A stretch of DNA of 64,000 nt from Pacificitalea manganoxidans (lineage in GTDB: Bacteria; Pseudomonadota; Alphaproteobacteria; Rhodobacterales; Rhodobacteraceae): NCBI RefSeq assembly GCF_002504165.1, contig NZ_CP021404.1:2790001-2854000 (forward strand). Direction: 5' to 3'. Below the pieces are notes generated by a model, which saw only the letters and a list, made by a program, of their open reading frames with translations, was not told the origin of the DNA and ran no database searches. This document shows, piece by piece, positions 37,045 to 46,266 of this stretch; the first letter of the stretch is position 1; each line of letters starts with the position of its first letter. Position numbers and translations under genes: made by a program.

Positions 37045-38022
37045 TTAGGTCAGGCTCAGGATATCCGCTACGATCGCGTCGTGATCGGAAAGCGGCTGGC
37101 CATCGGGATCGAGTGCCGGGCGGATTTCCACCGGGCCCAGTTCCAGATCCCGGGTTAGAAACCAGTCCAGCTTCATCGCGCGGTCAGGCCAACGGGTGAT
37201 CAGGCTGGGACGGGTCGTGGGGCGATCTTCCGGACCGCCATGCACGGCGAAGCCCGCAGAGCGCGCCGCGTCGAACAGGCCTTCGGCCCTCCAGTCACCG
37301 CCATTGTGGTTGCCGGTGTTCAGATCACCACCGATCACACAGGGGATGCCGGGAAACTCGGCGTCGATCAGGGCCAGCAGGCTCTCGATCTGGCGGCAGC
37401 GATGGTCCGGGGCGCAGGCGCTTTCCAGATGGGTCGACAGGGCGAGCAGCGGACCCGCCTGCGTGGCAATCCCCGCACCGATGGCGATCCGCTCCCCCAG
37501 ACGGGGTTGTTCCGCGTCAAAAAACCATTGCCGCCGACCGGGCAGCCGCTGCGCAAAGGGTCGCTCAAGCGCAGTCCGCGCCATCACCGCATTGCCATGA
37601 AAGCCGCGCGCGTTGTGATCCTCCGTGCAGAAGCTCTGCTCCACCGGCGAGCCGAGGCCCAACTCCAGAAATTCTACTGCATAGGCATGGGCCATGCCAA
37701 GCGCATCTGCCATCTCGCGCGGCGTATCGCGCTGGCCGGTGCGCGCCATGCCATGATCCATTTCCGACAGCAGCAGCAGATCGCAATCGCGCATGTGATG
37801 CGCCGACGCCTGCGGAAAAAGGCACCGTTCAAGGTTCCACGCCCCAACCCGGATCGGCAGGGTCAGCGGCGCGGCGGGACAGGTGCTGCCGATCTCGATC
37901 AGGTTCATTGCGGGCACACGGGCCATGTGGGCGTCGTGGGTTGCGATGTCGCGGCGCAATGCGCCCAGCGCCCGAGCCGTGTCTTTAGGCACCGGCAGGG
38001 CCGCCGTGGTCGCGCGGATCAT
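37045..38022 (-). CDS. Endonuclease/exonuclease/phosphatase-fold protein in the ugp operon
   Basis: 325 residues, no signal peptide. EEP-fold catalytic motifs are visible: '[14 protein letters not shown]' (Asn), '[10 protein letters not shown]' (metal-binding Glu), '[15 protein letters not shown]' (Asp/Asn), '[11 protein letters not shown]' and the terminal '[12 protein letters not shown]' (Asp-His). The family contains DNA-repair nucleases, sphingomyelinases and other phosphodiesterases. Its start overlaps the ugpC stop (ATGA), so it is translated with the glycerol-3-phosphate importer, where other bacteria often carry the glycerophosphodiesterase ugpQ. A phosphodiesterase acting on imported glycerophosphodiesters is therefore plausible but unproven. 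Confidence 0.82.
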   Translation of the reverse strand: MIRATTAALPVPKDTARALGALRRDIATHDAHMARVPAMNLIEIGSTCPAAPLTLPIRVGAWNLERCLFPQASAHHMRDCDLLLLSEMDHGMARTGQRDTPREMADALGMAHAYAVEFLELGLGSPVEQSFCTEDHNARGFHGNAVMARTALERPFAQRLPGRRQWFFDAEQPRLGERIAIGAGIATQAGPLLALSTHLESACAPDHRCRQIESLLALIDAEFPGIPCVIGGDLNTGNHNGGDWRAEGLFDAARSAGFAVHGGPEDRPTTRPSLITRWPDRAMKLDWFLTRDLELGPVEIRPALDPDGQPLSDHDAIVADILSLT

Positions 38023-39092
38023 AAAACCGGCTCGACCACCGCTTCGGCGACAGGCTCCATCCGCCGACCGGTGGCTGTGTCGAACAGATGCAGCCGGGTG
38101 GGGTCGATGGCGACCTGCACCGTCTGGTTCAGCGCGGCGGCCCCGGTATCGATGACCGCCAGACGCTGCGCGCCGACCATCCCGTGCACGATCCGCTGCG
38201 CGCCCAACTCTTCGATATAGTCGACGGTCAGCGGCAGGCCGCGCGGCGCGATGCGCAGATCCTCGGCCCGCAGGCCAAGCGTTACGGGACCGGCAGGGTT
38301 GCCCACCCGTGCCAGTGCATGATCGTCAAGCGACAGCACGCCACCGTCGATCCGGGCGTCAAGGAGGCTCATCGCCGGTGCGCCGATAAAGGATGCGACA
38401 AAGGTCGAGGCCGGTTTGCGATAGACCTCCAGCGGCGCGCCGATCTGTTCCACCCGGCCCCCGTTCAGCACCACCAGCCGGTCGGCCAGTGTCATTGCTT
38501 CCAACTGGTCATGGGTGACGTAAAGCGCGGTCGTCGCAAGCCGTTGTTGCAGCTTGCGGATCTCCATCCGCATCGAGACGCGCAACTTTGCGTCGAGGTT
38601 CGATAGCGGCTCGTCGAACAGGAACGCCGCCGGTTGCCGCACGATGGCCCGGCCCATCGCCACACGCTGTCGCTGACCACCAGAAAGCGCGCGGGGCTTG
38701 CGGTCGAGATAGGCGCCCAGTTCCAGCATGCGCGCGGCCTCTGCCACACGCTCCGCGATGACCGCTTTCGACGTGCCACGGTTCTTAAGGCCATAGGCCA
38801 TGTTCTGGCGCACGGTCATGTGCGGGTAGAGCGCGTAGTTCTGAAACACCATCGCGATGTCGCGCTCCGCCGGGTCGAGTTTGTTGACCATCCGCTCGCC
38901 AATGCGGATTTCGCCCGCGCTGACCGTTTCCAGCCCGGCGACCATCCGCAACAGGGTGGATTTACCACAGCCCGACGGTCCGACCAGAACGATGAATTCG
39001 CCATCCGCAATTTCGATGTCGATCCCGGCCACGGCGGGTTGGCTGCTGCCGCCATAGGTCTTGCCCACGGCCCTGAGTGAAAGATGTGCCAT
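38019..39092 (-). CDS. ugpC: sn-Glycerol-3-phosphate importer ATP-binding protein UgpC
   Basis: 357 residues of the MalK/UgpC class: Walker A '[20 protein letters not shown]', '[25 protein letters not shown]', signature '[18 protein letters not shown]', Walker B '[17 protein letters not shown]' and switch '[19 protein letters not shown]'. A C-terminal TOBE-type regulatory domain follows at about 235-357. UgpC powers glycerol-3-phosphate or glycerophosphodiester uptake. It overlaps ugpE by one base. Confidence 0.9.
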   Translation of the reverse strand: MAHLSLRAVGKTYGGSSQPAVAGIDIEIADGEFIVLVGPSGCGKSTLLRMVAGLETVSAGEIRIGERMVNKLDPAERDIAMVFQNYALYPHMTVRQNMAYGLKNRGTSKAVIAERVAEAARMLELGAYLDRKPRALSGGQRQRVAMGRAIVRQPAAFLFDEPLSNLDAKLRVSMRMEIRKLQQRLATTALYVTHDQLEAMTLADRLVVLNGGRVEQIGAPLEVYRKPASTFVASFIGAPAMSLLDARIDGGVLSLDDHALARVGNPAGPVTLGLRAEDLRIAPRGLPLTVDYIEELGAQRIVHGMVGAQRLAVIDTGAAALNQTVQVAIDPTRLHLFDTATGRRMEPVAEAVVEPVL

Positions 39093-39934
39093 TATTTATC
39101 GCTTTCCGTCAGGCCCTTGATGAACATCCGCTGGAAGACCACCACCACCAGAACGGGCGGGATCATCGCCAGCGTGGCGAGGGCGAAGGCTTCGTTATAG
39201 TCGGGGATCTGGCTGCCGACCCAAACCTGCAGGATCGATTTGATGCCGCGCATGAGGGTGTAGAAACTCTCATCCGTCGTCATCAGCAGCGGCCAGAGGT
39301 ATTGGTTCCAGCCGTAGATGAACATGATGATGAAAATCGCGGCCATCATGGTTTTCGACAGCGGCACCAGCACGTCGATGAAGAATTTCCACGGGCCCGC
39401 GCCATCAATGCGCGCCGCTTCCAGCAATTCGTCAGGGACGGAGCGGAAGAACTGCCGAAAGAAAAACGTGCCCGTGGCCGAGGCGAGAAGCGGCACGATC
39501 AGCCCGGTATAGGTGTTGAGCAGATGCAGCGTCGACATCACCTGATAGGAGGGCATGATCCGCACCTCCAGCGGCAGCAGCAGCGTGGCGAAGATCATCC
39601 AGAACAGCAGCGTCGCAAAGCGGAAGCGGAAATAGACCAGCGCATAGGCCGCCATCATCGACAGCACGATTTTTCCGACCGCGAAGCCCAGCCCCATGAT
39701 CATCGAATTGCCCAGCATCAGCAGCCCGGTCACATCGCCGGTAAACCCGCCGCGATGGGTCAGCACCTTTTTATAGGTTTCGGCACCACTGTCGCCGGGG
39801 GTGAGGTAGAGCCCGTTGAAATGGATATCGACGCCCGTATGGGTCGACGACATCAGCGTTATGACCACCGGCGCGCAGAGAAGCACAGCGCCAAGGATCA
39901 GGATCAGGTGGTCGAGCGGTTTGATTTTCTGCAT
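39092..39934 (-). CDS. ugpE: sn-Glycerol-3-phosphate ABC permease UgpE
   Basis: 280 residues with six membrane helices and the coupling loop '[43 protein letters not shown]' (EAA motif). The region '[20 protein letters not shown]' and the terminal '[18 protein letters not shown]' are typical of UgpE, as opposed to other carbohydrate permeases. It pairs with UgpA. Four bp separate it from the ugpA stop. Confidence 0.9.
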   Translation of the reverse strand: MQKIKPLDHLILILGAVLLCAPVVITLMSSTHTGVDIHFNGLYLTPGDSGAETYKKVLTHRGGFTGDVTGLLMLGNSMIMGLGFAVGKIVLSMMAAYALVYFRFRFATLLFWMIFATLLLPLEVRIMPSYQVMSTLHLLNTYTGLIVPLLASATGTFFFRQFFRSVPDELLEAARIDGAGPWKFFIDVLVPLSKTMMAAIFIIMFIYGWNQYLWPLLMTTDESFYTLMRGIKSILQVWVGSQIPDYNEAFALATLAMIPPVLVVVVFQRMFIKGLTESDK

Positions 39935-39938
39935 GGGT

Positions 39939-40910
39939 CTACCCGTAATGCACCCGGCGTTCGAGGAAGCGGAATTGCAGCACCGTCAGCGCCGCGACCA
40001 CGACCATCAAGATCACCGACTGGGCGGAGGAGCCGCCGATGTCGTTGCCTTTGAACCCGTCGAGATAGACCTTGTAGACCAGTGTCATCGGGTTGTTGGC
40101 GGGCTTGTCTTTCACGATCACGTCGATGATCGGGAAGGTGTCGAACATCGTGTAGGTGATGTTGATGATAAGCAGGAAGAACGCGGTCGGCGCGAGCAGC
40201 GGCAGGGTCACGTCGCAAAACCGGCGCCAGCCGGAGCGCGCGTCGATCAAGGCCGCCTCGCGCACCGCGCCCGGAACCGATTGCAGCCCCGACAGGAAGA
40301 AGATGAAATTGTAGGGGATCTGCTTCCAGACCGAGATGGTGATCAGCGCGATCGCCGTATCCCAGTAATCGATCCCGACACGCAGATCGTAGCCCAGCCA
40401 CTCCGCCAGCCGGGTGAAGGGGCCGATATGCATGTCGAAAAACATCATGCCGATCAGCCCGGCGACGGGCGGCGCAATCGCATAGACCGATATCAGCAGG
40501 GTCTTGTAGCTTTCGGCTCCGCGGATCACCTTGTCGGCCTTCACCGCCAGCAGCAGACCGATGGCCAGCGCCAGCACCGTTACCACCCCGCAAAAGAACG
40601 CGGTGAACAGCGCGGTATTGCGATATTCGCGACTGCTGAGTGCGTCGCGGTAATTCTCGGTGCCCACAAAGGTCGCGCCGAAGCCGAACGGATCTTCGAT
40701 ATAGAAAGAGGACGTCACCGCCTGCACGGATGGCCAGTAGAAGAAGATCACCACCACCGCCATTTGCGGCAGCACGAACAGCCACGGGGTCAGCGGGCGG
40801 TCGAACTGAACCCGCTTGACCGGGATGGCGGGCGTGCCGGTCCACCAGCGGCGCAGACGATGCATCAGGGAGCGTTCGGCCTCCAGAACGCTAAGGGGCG
40901 TGTCGGTCAC
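39939..40910 (-). CDS. ugpA: sn-Glycerol-3-phosphate ABC permease UgpA
   Basis: 323 residues from a GTG at 40910, chosen because AGGAG lies 9 nt upstream. An ATG at 40865 (308 residues) is the alternative and is nearer the usual length. Six helices and the EAA loop 'SVPGAVREAALIDARSGWRRFCDVTLPLLAPTAFFLLIINI' are present, together with the family's 'LFVLPQMAVVVIFFYWPSVQAVTSSF' start. The first 35 residues are an extra cytoplasmic leader. It is 152 bp downstream of ugpB, beyond a hairpin. Confidence 0.88.
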   Translation of the reverse strand: MTDTPLSVLEAERSLMHRLRRWWTGTPAIPVKRVQFDRPLTPWLFVLPQMAVVVIFFYWPSVQAVTSSFYIEDPFGFGATFVGTENYRDALSSREYRNTALFTAFFCGVVTVLALAIGLLLAVKADKVIRGAESYKTLLISVYAIAPPVAGLIGMMFFDMHIGPFTRLAEWLGYDLRVGIDYWDTAIALITISVWKQIPYNFIFFLSGLQSVPGAVREAALIDARSGWRRFCDVTLPLLAPTAFFLLIINITYTMFDTFPIIDVIVKDKPANNPMTLVYKVYLDGFKGNDIGGSSAQSVILMVVVAALTVLQFRFLERRVHYG

Positions 40911-41014
40911 GGGTGCTGGCTCCTGCGAGGGGCGCGGGCGCAGGTTACTGCGCGCGAGGGCTGTCAGGGGAGGATGGCGGCAGTGCCAATCCAAGGCGGT
41001 TTCAGAACTGCGAC

Positions 41015-41043
41015 GGGGCTCCGGGCGCATGGCCCGGAACCCC
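41015..41043 (-). terminator. Intra-operon hairpin between ugpB and ugpA
   Basis: An interrupted stem: 4 bp (41015-41018 with 41040-41043), a 2x2 internal loop, then 6 bp (41021-41026 with 41032-41037), with a 5-nt loop. No U-run follows. As in many ABC operons, such a structure behind the binding-protein gene could keep its transcript more abundant than that for the membrane subunits. Confidence 0.5.
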
Positions 41044-41062
41044 GCATGGATCAGGTCTGCGC

Positions 41063-42358
41063 TTAGTTCGCCGTCTTGGCAAAGCGCGCCAGAAGATCGT
41101 CACCTTCGCTTTGGATCGCATCGAACGCATCCTGCACGGCAACATCGCCCGAGAAGATGCGGTTGAATTCGCGTTCCATGACCGAGCGGATCTGCGGGTA
41201 GAAGCCCAAGCGATAGCCCTTCGACCAATCGCCCGTGTCCAGCATCAACTGCTGAATGCCGATCTCGGCCACCGGCTGCTCGTCATAGTAGCCTTCGGAT
41301 TTCGCCAATTCGTAGGCCGCTTCGGTCACCGGGACGTAGCCGGTGTTCTTGTGCCAGTAGACCTGCGTTTCAGGGGAGGTCAGGAAGCTGAAGAACTCCG
41401 CGGTGCAGGCGTTTTCCTCGTCCGACTTGCCCGCCATCGCGAACAGGGCGGCCCCGCCGATGAAGGACTGCGTGCCCGCGCCTTCGATGGCGTCCCAATA
41501 GGGCATGAACACCGCGTCGAAATCAAAATCAGCGGAGCTTTGCAGGCCGCCGAAGCTGCCGGAGGAGCCGATCCACGTTGCTGCTTTGCCTTCCTCAAAT
41601 GGCTTGAGGTTATCGGCCCAGCCAGCGCCGTAGAAGCCATAGAGCCCCTCGTCAGCCCATGCTTTCAGCTTCTCGAACATCATGACGGTGTTTTCGTCAT
41701 TCACCATCAGCTCGGTGCCGTCGACGGCGTCGTAGCCGTTGTTGTTGGTGGCGAACTGCTGGTTGTTCCGCGATTTGAAGTTTTCGACCATCATCCATGT
41801 CAGCTGCGACGCGGTCATGGGGATGTAGCCTGCATCGCGCAGCTTGGGCGCGATGGCTTCGAAATCTTCCCAAGTCTTCGGCGGCTCGACACCGGCCTCT
41901 TCGAAGGCGGCGGTGTTGTAATACATGATCGGCGCGGAGGAGTTGAACGGCATGCCGATGAACTTCCCGTCGCTGTCGGCGTAGAAGTTACGAACGCCTG
42001 CGATGAAATCGTCGCGGTTGAACTCCTGCCCGGCGTCGAGGATCAGATCCTCGGCTGCGACCGTCGCGCCCTTGGCGGAAATGATCGTCGCGGCACCGGC
42101 ATCGAAGACCTGCAGGATGTTGGGCTGTTCGCCCGACCGGAACGCGGCGATGCCGGAGGACAGGGCTTCCTCATAGGTGCCCTTGGAGATCGGCGTCAGG
42201 CTACAGGCGTCCTGCGCGGCGTTGAACTGCTGGGAGATCTCGTTGATGACTTCGCCGTTGCGGCCGCCCATGCCGTGCCACCAACTGATGCTGGTCTGTG
42301 CCATCGCGGTGCTGGCCATAAGCGAAAACGCGATCGTGGCCGATGCTGACTTGAACAT
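41063..42358 (-). CDS. ugpB: sn-Glycerol-3-phosphate-binding protein UgpB
   Basis: 431 residues with signal peptide 'MFKSASATIAFSLMASTAMA-QTSISWWHGMGG'. The mature start 'ISWWHGMGGRNGEVINEISQQFNAAQD' matches UgpB receptors for glycerol-3-phosphate and glycerophosphocholine, as does 'GMPFNSSAPIMYYNTAAFEEAGVEPPKTWEDFE'. The ATG at 42358 was chosen since the upstream open frame is Arg-rich and overlaps the regulatory region. It is the first gene of ugpBAEC. Confidence 0.92.
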   Translation of the reverse strand: MFKSASATIAFSLMASTAMAQTSISWWHGMGGRNGEVINEISQQFNAAQDACSLTPISKGTYEEALSSGIAAFRSGEQPNILQVFDAGAATIISAKGATVAAEDLILDAGQEFNRDDFIAGVRNFYADSDGKFIGMPFNSSAPIMYYNTAAFEEAGVEPPKTWEDFEAIAPKLRDAGYIPMTASQLTWMMVENFKSRNNQQFATNNNGYDAVDGTELMVNDENTVMMFEKLKAWADEGLYGFYGAGWADNLKPFEEGKAATWIGSSGSFGGLQSSADFDFDAVFMPYWDAIEGAGTQSFIGGAALFAMAGKSDEENACTAEFFSFLTSPETQVYWHKNTGYVPVTEAAYELAKSEGYYDEQPVAEIGIQQLMLDTGDWSKGYRLGFYPQIRSVMEREFNRIFSGDVAVQDAFDAIQSEGDDLLARFAKTAN

Positions 42359-42402
42359 GTCCCTTGTCCTTCCAGATGAGAATTTCAAGGCGACCGCTAC
42401 GC

Positions 42403-42438
42403 CTGTCACATGACAGTTTGATTTCGGTTTCGCGACAG
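42403..42438 (-). promoter_or_regulatory. Candidate Pho-box-like repeats upstream of ugpB
   Basis: On the minus strand CTGTC occurs at 42438-42434 and again at 42416-42412, exactly 22 bp apart. That is twice the 11-bp repeat unit of PhoB boxes. The second copy is also half of the palindrome CTGTCACATGACAG (42403-42416). It lies 45-80 bp upstream of ugpB, whose homologues are commonly controlled by phosphate starvation. The intervening repeat unit is degenerate, so another regulator is possible. Confidence 0.45.
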
Positions 42439-42527
42439 TTTGGTGGAGCGCCGCGCGATCCGGGCTGACGTCGCGTAGACCTGCGCGCCGGCGCAGCGTG
42501 GCGCTGTCCTGTGCCCGCCGCTGGCGG

Positions 42528-43376
42528 TCAGAGGCCGCCCGCCCCCGCCACCCGCCACGGGTGGGTATAGACCTGCCCATGACCGTTGCGGACCCCGGCC
42601 ACGACGGTGATGCCCGCGGCCTCGGCGGTGTCGAGCGCCATGCGCGTGGGCGCGGAGACGGCCACAATGACACCCGCACCCGCGATGGCGCATTTCTGGA
42701 TCAGTTCGACCGACAGGCGGCTTGTCATGACCACGGCCCCCGCCGCTGCGGGTTCTCCGGCCCGGGCCAGCGCGCCGATGAGCTTATCAAGCGCGTTGTG
42801 GCGTCCGACATCCTCGCGCGCCATCGCGATGCCCTGTCCGGGGCGCAGAAACCCTGCCGCATGCACCGCGCCCGTCTGGTCATGCAGCGGCTGGTGGCGG
42901 CGCAGCGCCTCGGTCGCGGCGGTCAATTCATCCGGGGCAAAGCGCAGATCAGGCGCGGCGACGCGGGGCAGATCGCGGAGGGCCTGTTGCAGGCTGTCGA
43001 TGCCGCATAGCCCGCAGCCCACCGGCCCCGCCATTGCCCGCCGCCGCGCGCCCAGCGCGGCCGCGCGATCCTCCGCGAGCCACAGCCGCGCCTCGACCCC
43101 GGTGTCGTGAACGACAAGCTCGTGCTCCTCGATCTGATCGAGCGCCGTCACGAACCCCTCGCTCAGTGCAAATCCAAAGGCGAAATCGGTCAGGTCCGCG
43201 GGGGTCGCCATCATCACCGCTTGGGTCGAGCCATTGCAGGTGATCGCGACCGGAACCTCCTCGGCCAAGATGCGCGCCGCCGTCCCGCTCATTCCCGCCG
43301 CGTCCAGCCGCCGATAGGGCGCATCGGCCTGTGTCGCTGGAAAGGACGGTGCGGAAGGGTCGGAGATGACGGTCAC
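42528..43376 (-). CDS. fdhD: Formate dehydrogenase accessory sulfurtransferase FdhD
   Basis: FdhD transfers sulfur from IscS to the molybdenum cofactor of formate-dehydrogenase-like enzymes. The 282 residues include the conserved Cys loop C121-G-L-C124-G in 'PVGCGLCGIDSLQQAL', the nucleotide-binding-like 'AREDVGRHNALDKLIGAL' and 'VVMTSRLSVELIQKCAIAGAGVIVAVSAPT'. It is divergent from the molybdoenzyme gene at 43.6 kb, its likely client, across a 243-bp gap with no obvious dyad. Confidence 0.93.
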   Translation of the reverse strand: MTVISDPSAPSFPATQADAPYRRLDAAGMSGTAARILAEEVPVAITCNGSTQAVMMATPADLTDFAFGFALSEGFVTALDQIEEHELVVHDTGVEARLWLAEDRAAALGARRRAMAGPVGCGLCGIDSLQQALRDLPRVAAPDLRFAPDELTAATEALRRHQPLHDQTGAVHAAGFLRPGQGIAMAREDVGRHNALDKLIGALARAGEPAAAGAVVMTSRLSVELIQKCAIAGAGVIVAVSAPTRMALDTAEAAGITVVAGVRNGHGQVYTHPWRVAGAGGL

Positions 43377-43619
43377 GAAGGCATCCTTTTATGGTCTGTG
43401 GCAGATGGGCGCAGGCCCCTGCCCTGCCCGCACTGGTCATTCGTGTGATGCAAGGCGCAGTATAGCCGCGCCATGCCGGGCATCCAATCGCGGGCGGCGG
43501 GTTCCGGCTGCACCGGCTTGATCTGACGGCCTGCCCGGCTAAGACATAAGGCAAGCCTGCGGCAGGCCCATGCCCTCGCGAGGGCCCCGCGCAAGACGAG
43601 CTGCATAAAGGACGATCCC

Positions 43620-45899
43620 ATGCCCAAGAAGGAAGACCTCCCCCTGACCTCCGGCCCCGCCGGCGGCTGGGGATCGCTGCGCAGCATCGTCCGCATCACC
43701 CGCGAAAGCCATCCCTCGCTGGGCACGCTCGACACGCTGCGCCGCCAGAATAAACCGCGCGGCTTCATGTGCTCGTCCTGCGCGTGGCCCAAGCCTGCAA
43801 ATTACAAACCGTTCGAATTCTGCGAAAACGGGGCCAAGGCGACGCTGTGGGAGAACACCAATGATCGCTGCACGCCCGAGTTCTGGGAGGACCACACCGT
43901 CAGCGACCTGCTGGCATGGACCGATCACGAACTGGAATGCACAGGTCGACTGACCGCGCCCATGAAATACGATCCCGCGACGGACCGGTATGTCGCGATC
44001 GACTGGGACACCGCGTTTGCGGAAATCGGCGCGGCGCTCCAGCCGCTCCCGCGCGAAGACGTGGTGTTCTACTCCTCCGGTCATGCCGGGCTGGAGGCGT
44101 CCTACCTGTGGGCGCTGATGGCGCGAGCCTATGGCAATAACAACCTGCCGCAATCGTCGAACATGTGCCACGAGACAACAAGCGTCGGGCTGAAGAAGGT
44201 CATCGGCTCCTCCGTCGGCACCGTGATCTGGGAGGATCTCGACAAGACCGACTGCTATTTCTTCTTCGGCCAGAACCCCGGCACCAATTCGCCCCGGTTC
44301 CTGCACCCGCTAAAGGAAGCAAAGGAGCGCGGCGCGAAGATCGTCACCTTCAACCCGGTGCGCGAACAGGGTCTGATTTCCTTTGTCGATCCGCAAAACC
44401 CGAAAGCGATGCTGACGGGCGAGGAAATCACCATTTCCGACCAGTATCACCAGTTGAAGGGCGGCACCGACATCGCGGCCATCCTTGGGCTCTGCAAGGC
44501 GGTGATCGAGGCCGACGATGCCGCGCAGGCCGAAGGTCGCAAGGCGGTGATCGACTGGCCCTTCATCGAAAAACACACCCATGATTTTGATCGGTTCATC
44601 CAGTTCGCCCGCGACACATCATGGGACGCCGTCACCACGGAATGCGGCCTGACTGAGCAGGCCCTGCGGGACGCGGCGCAGGTCTACATGGAGGCCGAGC
44701 GGGTCATCGGCGTCTACGGCATGGGCCTGACACAGCAATCCCATGGCGCGTGGAATATCGGCATGTTGGTTAACCTGCTGCTGCTGCGCGGCAATATCGG
44801 GCGGCCCGGCGCGGGCTGCTGCCCGGTGCGGGGCCATTCCAATGTGCAAGGCCAGCGCACGGTCGGCATTGCGGAGAAGGCCAAGCTGATCCCTATGGAC
44901 AAGCTGCGCGAACTGTTCGATTTCGAGCCTCCGCAGAAGGACGGCACCCATGTCGTCGATGCCGCACAGGGTGTGATCGACGGACGGATCAAGGCGACGC
45001 TGTGCCTGGGCGGCAACCTGATGCGCGCGCTGCCGGATACCGAGCGGCTGGAACGCAGCTGGCGCGATCAGGAACTGACGGTGATGATCTCCACTAAGCT
45101 CAACCGCAGTCATCTATACCCCGGCAAGGCCGCCTATATCCTGCCCTGCCTGGCGCGTTCTGAGATCGACGAGCAAGCCACCGGCAACCAGACCATCACC
45201 ATCGAGGACAGCTTCTCGATGATCCACGGCTCGATCGGGCATCGCGCGCCTGCCTCGCCCGACCTCAAATCCGAGCTTGCGATCACCGCCGCCATCGCCA
45301 AGGCCGCCACTGCGCCCAACCCCAAACTGCGCTGGGACGAGTGGACCGGCGATTACGGTCTGGTGCGCAACCTGATCGAGGCGACCTATCCTGACGATTT
45401 TCGCGACTATAACACCCGTATGCACAGGCCGGGCGGCTTCTGGCGCGGCAATCCCGCCCATGACCGGGTGTGGAAAACCGAAAGCGGGCGCGCCGAATTC
45501 ACCGTGCCGGGGAAGCTAAACGCCCTGGATTTCGAGGATGCGCCGGGGCGCTATCGGCTGCTGACCATGCGGTCCAATGACCAGTTCAACACGACGATTT
45601 ATGGCTATTCCGACCGTTTCCGCGGGATCGAGGGCACGCGCGACGTGCTGCTGATGAACGCCGAGGACATGGCCGATGCCGGGCTGTCACACGGCGATAC
45701 CGTGGCGCTGGAAAGCGACGCGGGCGACGGCGTGGCGCGGCGACTGGGCGGGCTCAGCGTGATCGAGTTCAAGCTGCCGCGCGGCACGGTCGGCTCCTAC
45801 TATCCCGAATGCAACGTGCTGGTGCAGATGGGTCATGGCGATGAACTGTCGAAAACCCCGGCGTCCAAAGCCGTCCCGGTGCGGATCGTGAAAGGATAG
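43620..45899 (+). CDS. FdhF/YdeP family molybdopterin oxidoreductase
   Basis: 759 residues of the formate-dehydrogenase-like molybdoenzyme family. The N-terminal part has only two close cysteines (C51-SS-C54), so the usual four-Cys [4Fe-4S] motif is not evident, as in YdeP-type members. Later features are 'LPQSSNMCHETTSVGLKKVIGS' (likely Mo-ligand Cys near 182), 'GQNPGTNSPRFLHPLKEAKERGAKIVTFNP', 'GNIGRPGAGCCPVRGHSNVQG' and a C-terminal molydopterin-dinucleotide domain 'LLTMRSNDQFNTTIYGYSDRFRG'. AGGA lies 7 nt before the ATG. Substrate is unknown; acid-stress and formate roles have been proposed for relatives. Confidence 0.88.
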   Translation: MPKKEDLPLTSGPAGGWGSLRSIVRITRESHPSLGTLDTLRRQNKPRGFMCSSCAWPKPANYKPFEFCENGAKATLWENTNDRCTPEFWEDHTVSDLLAWTDHELECTGRLTAPMKYDPATDRYVAIDWDTAFAEIGAALQPLPREDVVFYSSGHAGLEASYLWALMARAYGNNNLPQSSNMCHETTSVGLKKVIGSSVGTVIWEDLDKTDCYFFFGQNPGTNSPRFLHPLKEAKERGAKIVTFNPVREQGLISFVDPQNPKAMLTGEEITISDQYHQLKGGTDIAAILGLCKAVIEADDAAQAEGRKAVIDWPFIEKHTHDFDRFIQFARDTSWDAVTTECGLTEQALRDAAQVYMEAERVIGVYGMGLTQQSHGAWNIGMLVNLLLLRGNIGRPGAGCCPVRGHSNVQGQRTVGIAEKAKLIPMDKLRELFDFEPPQKDGTHVVDAAQGVIDGRIKATLCLGGNLMRALPDTERLERSWRDQELTVMISTKLNRSHLYPGKAAYILPCLARSEIDEQATGNQTITIEDSFSMIHGSIGHRAPASPDLKSELAITAAIAKAATAPNPKLRWDEWTGDYGLVRNLIEATYPDDFRDYNTRMHRPGGFWRGNPAHDRVWKTESGRAEFTVPGKLNALDFEDAPGRYRLLTMRSNDQFNTTIYGYSDRFRGIEGTRDVLLMNAEDMADAGLSHGDTVALESDAGDGVARRLGGLSVIEFKLPRGTVGSYYPECNVLVQMGHGDELSKTPASKAVPVRIVKG

Positions 45900-46266
45900 A
45901 TTTAGAGGGATCGGCGCGCTTGCACGGAGGGGAAATTTCCATCGGTCCGTGTGCACCGCGAGCCTGCATGAGGGGTGGCGCTGCCACGATTGAACGGCGC
46001 GCCTTATCCCAACCAAGCCCCTCCCCGATCTGAGTTTCAGCGAAGGGTCGCCATGCCCCAGCCCGCGAGGCCGCGCAGGCGCTTGCCCGCGCGCCTCGCT
46101 TGGTCGGGGGCGGGTGCGCGCAACTCCTCAGTTCTGCCCTGTCATCTCCCTGTCACATCCCCATGGCACCCCTCCCCCGGGATTGACCTGCCTCGCCATA
46201 TCGACTATTCGCGAAGTATCGAAATCTCAGCCCTTCTTCGTCCTATCGCAGCGAGCACCAAACCCG
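45900..46266. other. Intergenic region before the arsenate module
   Basis: These 367 bp contain no credible gene. A bulged hairpin (about 45921-45955, arms TGCACGGA and TCCGTGTGCA) just after the molybdoenzyme stop may terminate it weakly. The right end holds the promoter-operator described separately. Confidence 0.5.
46183..46222 (+). promoter_or_regulatory. Promoter overlapped by a 22-bp dyad, upstream of GAPDH/arsJ
   Basis: TTGACC at 46183-46188 and TATTCG at 46206-46211 are 17 bp apart, a plausible sigma-70 promoter. The -10 lies inside an interrupted palindrome (46201-46222) with TCGA at both ends and TTCGCGAA in the centre; 16 of its 22 positions are symmetrical. A repressor bound there would block the -10, as expected for an ArsR-type metalloregulator. 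No arsR gene is in the window. The dyad ends 44 bp before the GAPDH start. Confidence 0.5.

Noticed and set aside
43377-43619. GCCTGCGGCAGGC inverted repeat as terminator or operator upstream of the molybdoenzyme
   Set aside because: The loop would be only about three bases and the repeat is in a generally GC-rich stretch, so it is not convincing.
43620-45899. Possible selenocysteine formate dehydrogenase, given selD nearby
   Set aside because: The frame has no internal TGA, and the expected metal-ligand position appears to be Cys in the NMCHE segment.
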